Positions 54,386 through 64,000 of a DNA stretch of 64,000 nt are shown piece by piece (positions within the stretch are counted from its first letter, which is position 1; the number at the start of each line of letters is the position of its first letter). A model generated the notes under the pieces. It had not been told where the DNA came from, did not search any database, and was given only the letters and a program-made list of their open reading frames with translations. The DNA lies in assembly GCF_011386835.1 (NCBI RefSeq), contig NC_088799.1, positions 72,063,302-72,127,301 on the forward strand, given 5' to 3'. Made by a program: the position numbers and the translations under genes. The stretch comes from Chrysemys picta bellii. Taxonomy: Eukaryota > Chordata > Testudines > Emydidae.

Positions 54386-57104
54386 CACTGCACTGTACTA
54401 GTAAACACATACCTCACAGAAAGACTAGCTATAGATAGTGTCTGGTTGTTTTTCCATCTCCATTGGCTTTTTTTTTTTATGGTCAACAATTGTATATCTC
54501 AGCAACAAATTCCAAAAATGAGACAATTATAGATGGCTGGGGTGATTGTATCTTTGGAAGCAGCTCTGGAAAAATAAGTTTATATTTCAAGAAAAGATCC
54601 TCAAGTTTCTCTTCTTTCCCTGTCCTTAGTGCCCTGGGCATTTTGCTGTGATCAGAGCCCATCAGCTCTGGGATAAATAAGCAGAATTCCAACTGTGTCA
54701 GGAGTCACTACTTGAAATCAATTGGGTTGCACCATCTTACACAATAGCTGAATTTAGCTTCTTTGAGGGGAATTGTCTCTGATAAGTGTATAGTACATGT
54801 ATGTGAGTGCAGGCCCTCCTTTTAAAGTGCTTTATTTTAATTGTCTTTTTGTTCTCAGTTGATTAAACAAGGTACAGCATAGTAAAATCACTGCTGCACC
54901 AGTGTAGCCCTACTGACTGAAGATGCCAACCTTGAAAGTTCAATTCATGTCAATGGGAAGTTGCCACTCAAGAGGAAAAATCTGGGGCAGTGGGGAAAAA
55001 ATGGGGAGGAAATCTCTACTTTTAATTACCTTGAAATCAGGCTGACCAAAGCTTCAGTTTCACAACTGTCTGCAGTTCAGAAGAACAGCAGAGGTAAATA
55101 GACAAGTTAGCTTGTTCTCTCTGAACTCTCTGTGATCAAAACAATTGCTAACCAGACCAGAACAATACCCTAATGCAAACAACTATAGCTTGTCCCAGTG
55201 GTATATCCTTTACATCTACACCAAAACCACTGTAATCTGCAAAAATGATGAATAGAAATATGACAAATAAAAGTGCATTTTGACTGAGGCAGAGACTCAC
55301 ATGACTAGCAACAAAGGGAAAGGGCCAAGGGAAACTTTTTTATGTTATTATAAATGGATGCTGATTAGCCTGAATGCCCTTGTTTTGAAAATTAAAGTAA
55401 CTACAAACTCCAGAAGCCCTTTTGTGAATGTGGAGTCTCAAATGGTAATACAAAAGTTTCTGTGGGATTTTCAACTAGCTACTCTGATGAAACCAGTTCA
55501 GTGGGGAGTTCAACATGCAGTCATATCCTGTGTCAGAGGATGTAACAATTCTTAACACTTTATTGATCTTTCCTTAGATTTTGATAGCAGGAATCAAATA
55601 ATCATATTTTTGAGGATTTGTTGTATTTCAGGAGGTTTTAGATCAGAATTTTAGAAAGTATGTGAGGTCAAGGATGCTGTGAGAGAGCATCAGTCCTAAC
55701 AGACATCCTGAATGCAACCACCCTAGGGCTTGGAGAAAGTTCAGATCTGGACTCTGAGCTAAACTTCGCAGCTTGTCTTATCTCTATTTTGCACTGACCT
55801 TAAATTCCAGGTTTGAATATACCACGCTTCATTCTGAACTTTCTGAAACATAGAATGTGAATCCAAATCGAATCCACACTTTACATGGTGGACCACCTCA
55901 ATGGTCGCCTGTGATAGGTGACCCTAAAAAGCTTTGGCGTTTTGGTTAAAATAAACAGTCAAAATGCTGAGCTGATAATTGCTCTTTCCAAACTCTTTGC
56001 ATCCATTTCTGAGGCCATCTATTGATCCTAGACTATTTCCTCTCCTCCTGTCATTTGCCTTCAACATCCTTCATTTCCTCCTCTGATAGATTCCTGGCCC
56101 TTCAGATTGGACACTGGCCAAAATTCACTTCTGTATCTGAAGATTCCATAGAGATCAGAAGCTCTAACTACTTCTACATGACTAATTCTTGAGGATGACT
56201 GGACTGAAATTGTACATGCTCTGGGGCTATGCACCCCCACAGTGAACAACATATCCTAGAGTCCTGGTGACTTGCCAACCACTTGCTGATAATCTGCAGA
56301 GAGTTGGCTGGTCACATTGTACTGATTGCTCTTCCTTGTTTACAGCTGTTTTGCCTTAAATAGACATTCGATATTTTCCCTAATATTTACTTTTCCATGT
56401 AAGCAATTGTTGTAGTTGCCACTGGAATATTATACTATCTTGAATGTTTAGGGAGGTGGTCCAAATGATTGTGAATGGGAGTGGCAGTGTCCATGAGACA
56501 ATCTGTTGAAATATGGTCCACATTATGTATAAAGTTCAGTACCCCTGTCCTAGAGCAAAGATGCAACAGCAACCTCTCTGCTGAGCCCAGCAATGGGATC
56601 TTTAAAAATAATGATCTCTATGGGGAGAAAAACAAGTGGTATCTGGGCTTGCTAGACAATTTCAGGGAAATTCAGAGCAAAATAAGAGTGAAAGATGGCT
56701 AAGGACCTTCTGAAGGGTCACGGGGAAGAAATGGGAGAGAGTTCTTATTCAAACATGAAAAATGGTTCTGGATCCAGTGGGACCAATTTACAATGGTTCT
56801 TATTTTTTCATAATTGGTTCATCTATCCTTTCTTGGCCTATGAAAATCTACCCCATCTTGTGATTAGCTGTCCCACAAACTAGGGGAGGTCAGGCCTTGT
56901 CACAATTTGCATGAGAAACATCAAAAAAGATGGTATTGAGACATCACTCAATGCCACGGAGTCATGGTGGTGTTGTTTGTTTGTTTGTTTGTTTTCCAAA
57001 GGGGATGGGACAGTGCTTTCTCTAATAATCCGGTTGACTATGGTAAACTAGTAGAAACTTAGATTATATCATGGGGGTATAGAGTATTCTTTAATAGCTG
57101 TAAT
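54386..57104. other. No gene recognised; (GTTT)n at about 56970-56991
   Basis: Unique AT-rich DNA. 'cagtgtagccctactgactg' near 54900 is a weak trace of the near-palindromic family. Frames up to 91 codons (55280-55555) lack any domain. Confidence 0.45.
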
Positions 57105-57365
57105 TTAGGGTATGATTAAATGGCAGTCAGAGGTGTAGACATACCCAGCTAGATTTAATCTAGCTAGCACTGTTAAAAATACAGTGTGAGCTGTACAAAC
57201 CTGCCTGGAACCCCGGGTATGTACTGCCATTCCTAGCCTGTGCGGGAGTCTGTGCTGTCATGTCTTCATTGCTAGTTTTAGCCATGCCGGCTAGATCAAA
57301 GCTAGCATGAATATGCCTACATGAGCTGCAATCACCGCTCAAATTGCAGTGTAGGCATACGCTAA
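57105..57365. mobile_element. Harbinger-like palindromic MITE, second family (copy 2)
   Basis: The body is 57108-57362, beginning GGGTATGATTAAATGG and ending 'gcagtgtaggcatacgc', with TTA to the left and TAA to the right. Inner arms: 'gtgtagacatacccagctag' and 'atttaatctagctagcactg' face 'ccggctagatcaaagctagc' and 'atgaatatgcctacatgagc'. No coding capacity. It parallels 47626-47926 block by block. Confidence 0.65.
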
Positions 57366-58179
57366 ATGTCATTTTTCCCTATGCAACACTAATGCCAGCT
57401 GGACTTTTCACAGATTAGTGAAGTATGCTTTCTTTGGAAGAAAATAGAGGAATGTCTGTTAATTGTTGTACACAATCAAGTATATATCTGGGAACAATAC
57501 AAAAAGGAATATACCCATATTATGTCAATTAGAAATTTTCATTTGTGTTCAAGCTGTTTCTTCAGACATACTGTGAATTTTTTTGAAACAATTCCATGTT
57601 CTTATTTATTGTTCTGAATGTTCAGTAGGTTCAAATAGAATGCATCCTTCAAAGGTTAAATTAAAATTACCTCAGATAGCCTTAAGGCTATCAGGGCCAC
57701 TATAATATTTGATTATGTGGGTTACACACTACCAAGGCAGCATAACTAGAGATTTCCAGAACACTTGAACACTAGAAGAGAGAAATATACTTCTAAGACA
57801 AATTTAATTTTTATGCTGCTCATTCCAAATATCTTCCCGTTTCTCTGCTGCTGCTTGCCCCCTGCTGCTTCTGCTACTGCTCTGTGAAAGAATCAACAGC
57901 CGTCGAATCTCTTTGATTATATATGAATTCTCTTTTCAGATGTTAACTCTTTTTCTGAGGAGGTGAGGAGTTTAGACAAAAATGAACAGGAAATATTTGG
58001 TTTCATCTTGAAATTAAGTAAGAATATTTGTTTAAAAATTACATGGAAGCTTGAGCCAGTTAGATTAACCCAAACACTTTAGTACATCAGTGCTGTGGGA
58101 CAAGATGATTAAACTCAGCCTAGAGAGAGAACCCCAGACAGGGAAACCTGTTATAACAGAGTACACGTGGAAGAGGGAG
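57366..58179. other. No gene recognised
   Basis: Unique sequence. A small hairpin 'gatagccttaaggctatc' lies at about 57675-57692. Confidence 0.5.
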
Positions 58180-58480
58180 AGAGGCCTAATTGGCGCCTTA
58201 AAAGTTTTGACAGTATAGCATAGATATACCAGTGAAACCCTCCTAGTGTAGGCACAGTTATACTGGCCAAAAAAAAAAAAGTATTTTTGTCTATATAGCT
58301 TACACTGGTTTGATAGCAATACATGCAGGACTGGAAAAAGCTCTGTTTCCCAAGAATAACTGTGTCTGAATGGGCCTTTGCTGGCATAGACATGTTGGGG
58401 GGGGGGAATCACACACCTTCCTGACAAGGGTATGCCAACAACAGTTGCTAGTGTAGTCCTGCTGAGTGCGTTTACATTGG
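58180..58480. mobile_element. Decayed palindromic MITE with 'agtgtagnc' ends
   Basis: 'tagatataccagtgaaaccc', 'tcctagtgtaggcacagtta' and 'tatactggcc' pair loosely with 'ctatatagcttacactggtt'. The right half 'ggcctttgctggcatagaca' faces 'agggtatgccaacaacagtt' with 'gctagtgtag'. It holds an A12 run and a G10 run. The 150-codon frame 58065-58517 is incidental. Confidence 0.5.
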
Positions 58481-61400
58481 TTCTGGGCTGATCAGCAGCT
58501 CTGCATTGTGCCTCCAAGTCTTCAAAGCTACTTTATTCTAACAGTATGGGCTCCAGGCTCCTCAGGACAGGAGGGGTCATGTTCAGGACAGGAAAGGTGG
58601 GTATGCTTCCTTCATAGCCTGCAGTCAGAGGACACTGTAGGTATAGGCAAGCTAGGGAGGGAGCTGCCTAGGTCAGCAGATTTCTGCCTAGGATGGCTGG
58701 GCCAAACCGGAGTGGCACAGTCTTCCTGCACAGTCATTGGAGGGGCAGCCAATGCCCCCATGACTCTTGATGGAGATGTTCAGATAGAGGGCAGCACCCT
58801 CCTGCCATAATGGAAAGCTTTGGGATCAATGGGGTTGTTTCCCCAAGACCCCAAAGATCCTTGAACTCAACTGGTTTGGAGGCCCATGTGCTCTGCCCTT
58901 TCCCCACCAACCCTAAGGGAAGCATTCAACCCAGAGTTCAATTTCCTAAGCCTCCTTTCTACTGCTTACAGATTTGTCTATGTAAAGGTAAAATATGGGT
59001 CAGAGTTAGGACAGGGAATAGGATTCTCCTTGAATCATAAGAGTCTGTACATAAGTCACTCTTCTGATGTACCATGTATCTGTACTGGAATCTGACTATG
59101 GGAATCAATACAATATCTGCTGCATCTAGCCTCTATGCAGGACTCCCTCTACTCCCATCCATTACTACTTCCCCCACCAGCTTATTTTATCCCCAACACA
59201 TCATACACTCCTGTTGCTATTTGGTTCCCTTCCACTGCCTTCTGTGGGCACAGAGACTTCCCTTGTTCACTCCACCATTGTTCACATTCTTACACACAAA
59301 ATAGGAGATTACTGAAGGTTTAAAAATATTTGAATTATTTGTGTATATGTGTGATTATACACCTAAAAATGATCATAAAATAAGAAATTATTTACATATA
59401 TATCTTTGTCTTTAAATATATGAACACATGGGCTTCCACAGAAAAATATGCCTAGCCAAGAAGGCAAATAGTGCAAATTTCTGAGTATTTTTAAATGTGA
59501 ATATAAAAAGAATATATTGGATTTATACTCATGAGCATGCAGAGTTTTGTATATGTGTGCAAACAGGAGTGAATATCTCTTCAGGTGTCCATTAAATTTG
59601 CAAATAATAAGTGAAAGGAAATACACTTACTGGAGGTAAATTAAGTGACAAGTACTTTCAAAAAGAATATGATCATTCTGGAGTTGGTAGATAAAGGAAT
59701 ATGTGAAGCAGAGGAAACAAACAAAAGTAGTAGAAGAAACTTTAGTAAATCAAGCCACTTAGTTTTGTACTCTCTCCTATTTTCTAATTCCTAATTGCTC
59801 TCCCATTTATCCCAGACTTTCCAAGAAAGCTGAGTTTTCTAATGCGATGTGGCATGACAATTTTTTAAGTGCAGTAGTTTAATATTAGAAAAGTCAACAG
59901 TGTGGTGAAAATTGGTCTTGGAATGTGAAGCTAATTTCAAACATAACTCTCTCTATTATACTTGTCTGCTGGTTCCAAAAAAAGGTAAGCAATAAACAGA
60001 TAAAGAAAAATCTGTATAAAGATTTGAAAAATTAAGTTCTTTTTAGGAATAGTTTACACCTAGCATGGGATGTTAATATTTTGAACAAAACAATCAACCC
60101 TTGGTGTCTTTGAAATTTTATTGTTCACCTTGAAGACAGGTTTCGTATTAGCAATCACATCTATTAAAAGACTGAGAGAACTACAAGCTGGTTACTGGTA
60201 TGATACACAAAAAATGCATTAAGGATTAGACATAAACTCACAAGAGGCAGGAAATTCAGCATTAAAGGCCATCATTTCATCCTTTACTCACCCTGAATTT
60301 AGGCCAGGGACATACAGTGGAAGTAGCAGCTTTTAACTCTAGATTTCCTGTCTTTTGTGGGTTTAAATCTGACCATTGACATTATTGTAATGGAGTCTTT
60401 AGAAAAAATCCTTTTGTTTTATTTTAACCATTTAAAAACAAATTCAAAAAGGCTGCTATTAATATTGTATTATGCCTGAGACTCCTTCAAACTTGATCAA
60501 TGTTAATGGCATCATTCAAACTCTTCTCTAGAGATCGGAATGACTCTTTAGAGCTGTTACAGATCAGTCTTTTCCTGAATGTTGAGTATCAGGCACAGAG
60601 CACTATAATGGTTCCTTTGTATCATCTGTGTCAATGACACTTTAATATGCAGATCATTGAAGCTATAGACCAGTCACTTGAACTTCAGCTTTTTTCTTAT
60701 TAAATAATAATAAAAATCCTATTGGCATTTTAACAGATAATATCGTAGGTGGTAGATGTTAGTGAAATGCAGAACTACTGCTTTAAAAGCAATATGAAAT
60801 TCAAAAAGTCCAATAAGGCTTAATTTCCTTTCAGTGATCCGATAAAACCCATGCAATTTCAGTTCACACATTTCCAAGATGTGTCAGGCAAGTGCACACC
60901 AGTCATATCAGGGTGTTCGCCCTTCTGCTTACAGCACAATCTATTAGGATGGTGGGTGGGGTGGATCACACGCACCTTGGGGCACAGATTGTCATTCTTA
61001 GTTTGCTATGAAATGCCATGAACACCTAATGCACTCTAAAAGTGTCTGCCAAATCCTGAGAAGTGCTGAGTGTCTGAAAATCCCATCAAAAGCCAATGTA
61101 GGGGTGCAGGAGATGTTCTGAGTATTTGACTTACAAGCGTGAATGGTAGTTCCCGCTGCCCAACTCCACTGCTGGATCCATGTGATCATCAGCACGTGGA
61201 TTTTCCCCTTCTCATGTGCTGCCTCTATATCAATGCTCCCCTTCCTCCAACCCCACAGAGGACATTCCATGGGTCCATGCAAAGCAAAGGGGACTTGGTG
61301 AATCACAGAAGGAGCCAATAGGTCTGAAGGAGGCACATTGGCTCCTTCTGGCCTTATGTGACTTACCCAGAAAACTTAACAGACAGTATTATCTTTTCCA

Positions 61401-62894
61401 CTCACGACTTCCTCCTCCTCCAACCTCAGCCCCATGGAGATCCCAAGGGCTGTTGCAGCTAGGAGAACTCCCCTGTGGATGGCTGCAATGGAACTATGCT
61501 ATCAGGCAGCCGATAGCAGGGCTGCCAAAAGCCAGAGTCTATACAGAGCTGCAAGCCTCATGCCAGTGCACCAGGTCAGAGGTTTGCTCCTGCTTACCCA
61601 GCACAGATGTACATTTTTCATGCCAGCACATTTGAATGATAGCATCAGAATTCCCCTGAACTGGCCCATCTCTGAGTCTTGTTTCATGCTCATCTCTATT
61701 AATTAGGGGGCACTTGGTTGTCAGGATTGGGCTAGTTTAGCTCTGACAGCTGAGCTGGACAGCTTCCTTTTGCAATGAGGCTGTTGACAAAAGTTTAAGG
61801 GAACTGAACTGAAGTTTTAAACATCCTTCCTGCCTCCAAGAAGGATGTTGTAAGCCCTGGGGTGTTACAGAATGTGAAAGATTAGTAATTAGACGCTCAC
61901 CTTCTGTATACTAATGAAAGCTCAGAACTGGAGCTTTTAACATTGAAGGAATTGCTACATCCTGCATCCTTACTTGGAGGTTTTTAAAAACAATAAAGTA
62001 ACTGTGTCAGAGGGCATCACTGGCAAGTGACATACTGAGAAAGTGACAACCTAAGCAGAGTCTGAACATATGCCGCACAAAGCATTTCCAAAGCACCGAT
62101 ATGCAATGGAACTGCTGTGCTAGTGCTGGAGCATTTCCCAAGATCCCGCCAATCATGTTGAAGGGGGCTGTCATCCCCTTTTCAAACTAGAAACCCCCTT
62201 CTACAAAGAGGCAGAATCAGGAGAGATTTAGGCAACATTTCTTTGAACACTAACGGGTGTAATTCTAGGTGCTAAGGCTTTTCTTGGAATGTCTGGCTCC
62301 ATTGCCTTCAGCTGAGTCTTAGGACTTTCTTTGGAAGGTTTAGAAACATCCAGAGAGTCATATACAGCATCTTTATTTTTTATTTATCAAAGATTTGTTT
62401 TCAGTATTATTTTAAATTGACTTCTGCTTTGCTTCAACCTCCTTTCATGTAAGCAAAAAAAAAAAAAAAAGTAGTTGAGCTGGTTTAAAAAACAGATCAG
62501 CCAAGTGTCAGTCAACTTTATTTTCTGTGAACTGTGAGCATCCATTAGGGACTGCCGTAAAACCTCCAAACTCATTTCACTTGTGATATACAATCTGCAA
62601 GTTTGTCCAAGACTCCACAGGTGACATTTAAGTGTTTGAAACATATGCAACACTCAGACCTTCCCTGATTTCAGATGTTTTTTTTTTCTTTTTTCATCCA
62701 CAAATACAGTAAACAGATGTTAGAAGGTAAATTAATTAATAATTCTGCAGATATTCTAAATTCCCATATTAAGTATTTCTTTGAGGAGTGTCAATTAAAG
62801 AAAAGCAGTTTCTGAACTTCAGATATTCTTTTTAGAAAAAAAGATATTCTGGGAAATATGTCTCCCCCTTATTCATGCCAACTTGCCTTCTTCA
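58481..62894. other. No gene recognised
   Basis: A 4.4-kb stretch with no bounded repeat I can name. Frames at 61216-61635 (139 codons) and 60998-61336 (112 codons) overlap others on the opposite strand and show no domain, signal peptide or membrane segment. Runs of A occur near 62457. It is the longest repeat-poor block in the window. Confidence 0.5.
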
Positions 62895-62985
62895 CAGCAA
62901 TATTGTGAGGCTTTAGATGTTTGGCAAGAGCTTTGAGATCCACAGACAGAAGGCACTATACAAATGCAAAGTATTTGCTTATTAC
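62895..62985 (+). repeat. MIR-like 3' tail fragment
   Basis: 'cagcaatattgtgaggcttt' then 'gagctttgagatccacagac' and 'ggcactatacaaatgcaaag' with 'tattt' is the turtle-type MIR 3' end. Confidence 0.7.
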
Positions 62986-63135
62986 AAAGGAATTGGGGGC
63001 TACTGGCCCTCTAAGGAATCTTTCCTCATGGAGAGCTAGACTCTCACAACCCTTACTCAGCTGCCCTGGGAGTAAGGCCCTTCTCTACAGCTCTACTCAG
63101 AGGGTGAATCTGGCTGGAATTAGGAAAAGATAATC

Positions 63136-64000
63136 AGAACATAAGAATGGTCATACTGGGTCAGACCAAAGGTTCATCCAGCCCAGTATCCTGTCTACCG
63201 ACAGTGACCAATGCAAGGTGTCCCAGAGGGAGTGAACCTAACAGGTAATGATCAAGTGATCTCTCTTCTGCTATCCATCTCCACCCTCTGACAAACAGAG
63301 GTAAGGGACACCATAGCCATTAATGGGCTTAACCTCCATGAATTTATCTAGTTCTCTTTTAAACCCTGTTATAGTCCTAGCCTTCACAACCTCCTCAGAG
63401 AAGGGTTCCACAGGTTGACTGTGCGCTGTTTGAAGAACAACTTCCTTTTATTTGTTTTAAACCTGCTGCCCATTAATTACATTGGGTGGCCCCTAGTTCT
63501 TATATTATGGGAACAAGTAAATAACTTTTCCTTATTCACTTTCTCCACACCACTCATGATTTTATAAACCTCTATTATATCCCCCCTTAATCTCCTTTTT
63601 TCCAAGCTGAAAAGTCCTAGCCTCTTTAATCTCTCCTCATATGGGACCCGTTCCCAACCCCTAATAATTTTACTTGCCCTTTTCTGAACTTTTTCTAATG
63701 TCAGTATATCTTTTTTGAGATGAGGAGTCCACATCTGTATGCAGTATTCAAGATGTGGACATACCATGGATTTATATAAGAGCAATAAGATATTCTCCGT
63801 CTTATTCTTTATCCCTTTTTTAATGATTCCTAACATCCTGTTTGCTTTTTTGACTGCCGCTGCACACTGCATGGACGTCTTCAGAGAACTATCCACAATG
63901 ACTCCAAGATCTCTTTCCTGAGTAGTTGTAGGTAAATTAGCCCCCATCAGATTGTATGTATATTTTTTCCAATATGCATTACTTTACATTTATCCACATT
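63136..64000 (-). mobile_element. CR1 LINE 3' part, running out of the window
   Basis: The 3' terminus is at about 63136 (complement of 'aagaatggtcatactgggtc'). The frame 63947-63477 (156 codons) is intact ORF2 C-terminus: [98 protein letters not shown] and [13 protein letters not shown]. It continues past 64000 (NxYWKKYTY-like trace). It is the best-preserved member of the subfamily represented at 15998, 18746 and 50365. Confidence 0.93.
63477..63947 (-). pseudogene. CR1 ORF2 C-terminal fragment (156 codons, open)
   Basis: This is the post-palm, thumb and C-terminal region of the CR1 reverse transcriptase. It contains the strongly conserved CPHLEYC and [13 protein letters not shown] words without a stop. 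The catalytic palm would lie beyond the window edge, so whether this copy is 5'-truncated cannot be judged here. It ends with HNIRTRGHPM before a frame change that separates it from the last residues of the native protein. Confidence 0.9.

Noticed and set aside
58065..58517. 150-codon minus-strand frame
   Set aside because: It covers a decayed palindromic MITE with A12 and G10 runs, so it is a chance open frame.
61216..61635. 139-codon frame in repeat-poor DNA
   Set aside because: It is overlapped by frames on both strands and has no domain, no splice context I can defend and no signal or membrane segment.
1..64000. CRISPR arrays, operons, bacterial promoters or terminators
   Set aside because: No regularly spaced direct repeats of that type. 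The CR1, MIR and SINE content shows vertebrate nuclear DNA.

Overview
This window is vertebrate nuclear DNA, most likely from a turtle (Testudines). It is AT-rich and has no long host open reading frame, no rRNA and no tRNA cluster. The interspersed repeats carry the lineage signal. They are several CR1 LINEs of different ages, a tRNA-derived SINE of the tortoise Pol III type, fossil MIR/CORE-SINEs, palindromic hAT-like and PIF/Harbinger-like MITEs, Penelope-like fragments and solo-LTR-like units. I recognise no host exon. The longest open frames all fall inside transposons. The window reads as intergenic or deep intronic sequence.

Layout. 1-5 kb: unique DNA with MIR pieces, a palindromic hAT MITE (2723-3243) split by a tRNA-SINE, an internally deleted old CR1 (3345-4735) and a truncated Harbinger-like MITE. 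5-18.7 kb: mostly unique DNA with MIR fossils, two LTR-like units (11259-11897 and about 14506-15265) and a CR1 3' part (15998-17003). 18.7-29 kb: another CR1 3' part, a 276-bp Harbinger-like MITE with TAA flanks (21665-21940), a Penelope-like foldback with a 14-bp target duplication (23823-24370), an LTR-like unit (24770-25254) and a decayed MITE (26085-26330).

29.6-35.9 kb is the most structured region, a three-level nest. An LTR-like dispersed repeat is split at about 30487/35664 by a nearly full-length CR1 on the minus strand. That CR1 is itself interrupted inside the ORF1 esterase domain by a 5'-truncated CR1 on the same strand (about 34284-34752). The large CR1 is dead: it has several frameshifts, the endonuclease SDH motif reads SYY, and the first Asp of RT motif A is Asn. 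The inner insertion left a 395-codon chimeric frame.

36-64 kb: a degraded CR1 RT (36690-37830), a pure (GT)28 microsatellite, a Harbinger-like element (40933-41897), a 1.33-kb TIR element with a C-rich core and an 8-bp target duplication (42503-43831), a second Penelope-like insertion with a 15-bp duplication (47401-47571), an intact palindromic hAT MITE (49283-49618), another hAT-like MITE (53198-53565) and, at the right edge, a CR1 running out of the window.

No genes work together here; the window is a record of transposition. The most unusual items are the Penelope-like foldbacks with hammerhead-ribozyme-like motifs, the nested CR1 chimera and the set of palindromic MITEs with exact target duplications. 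Family names come from remembered family features, since no database could be searched.
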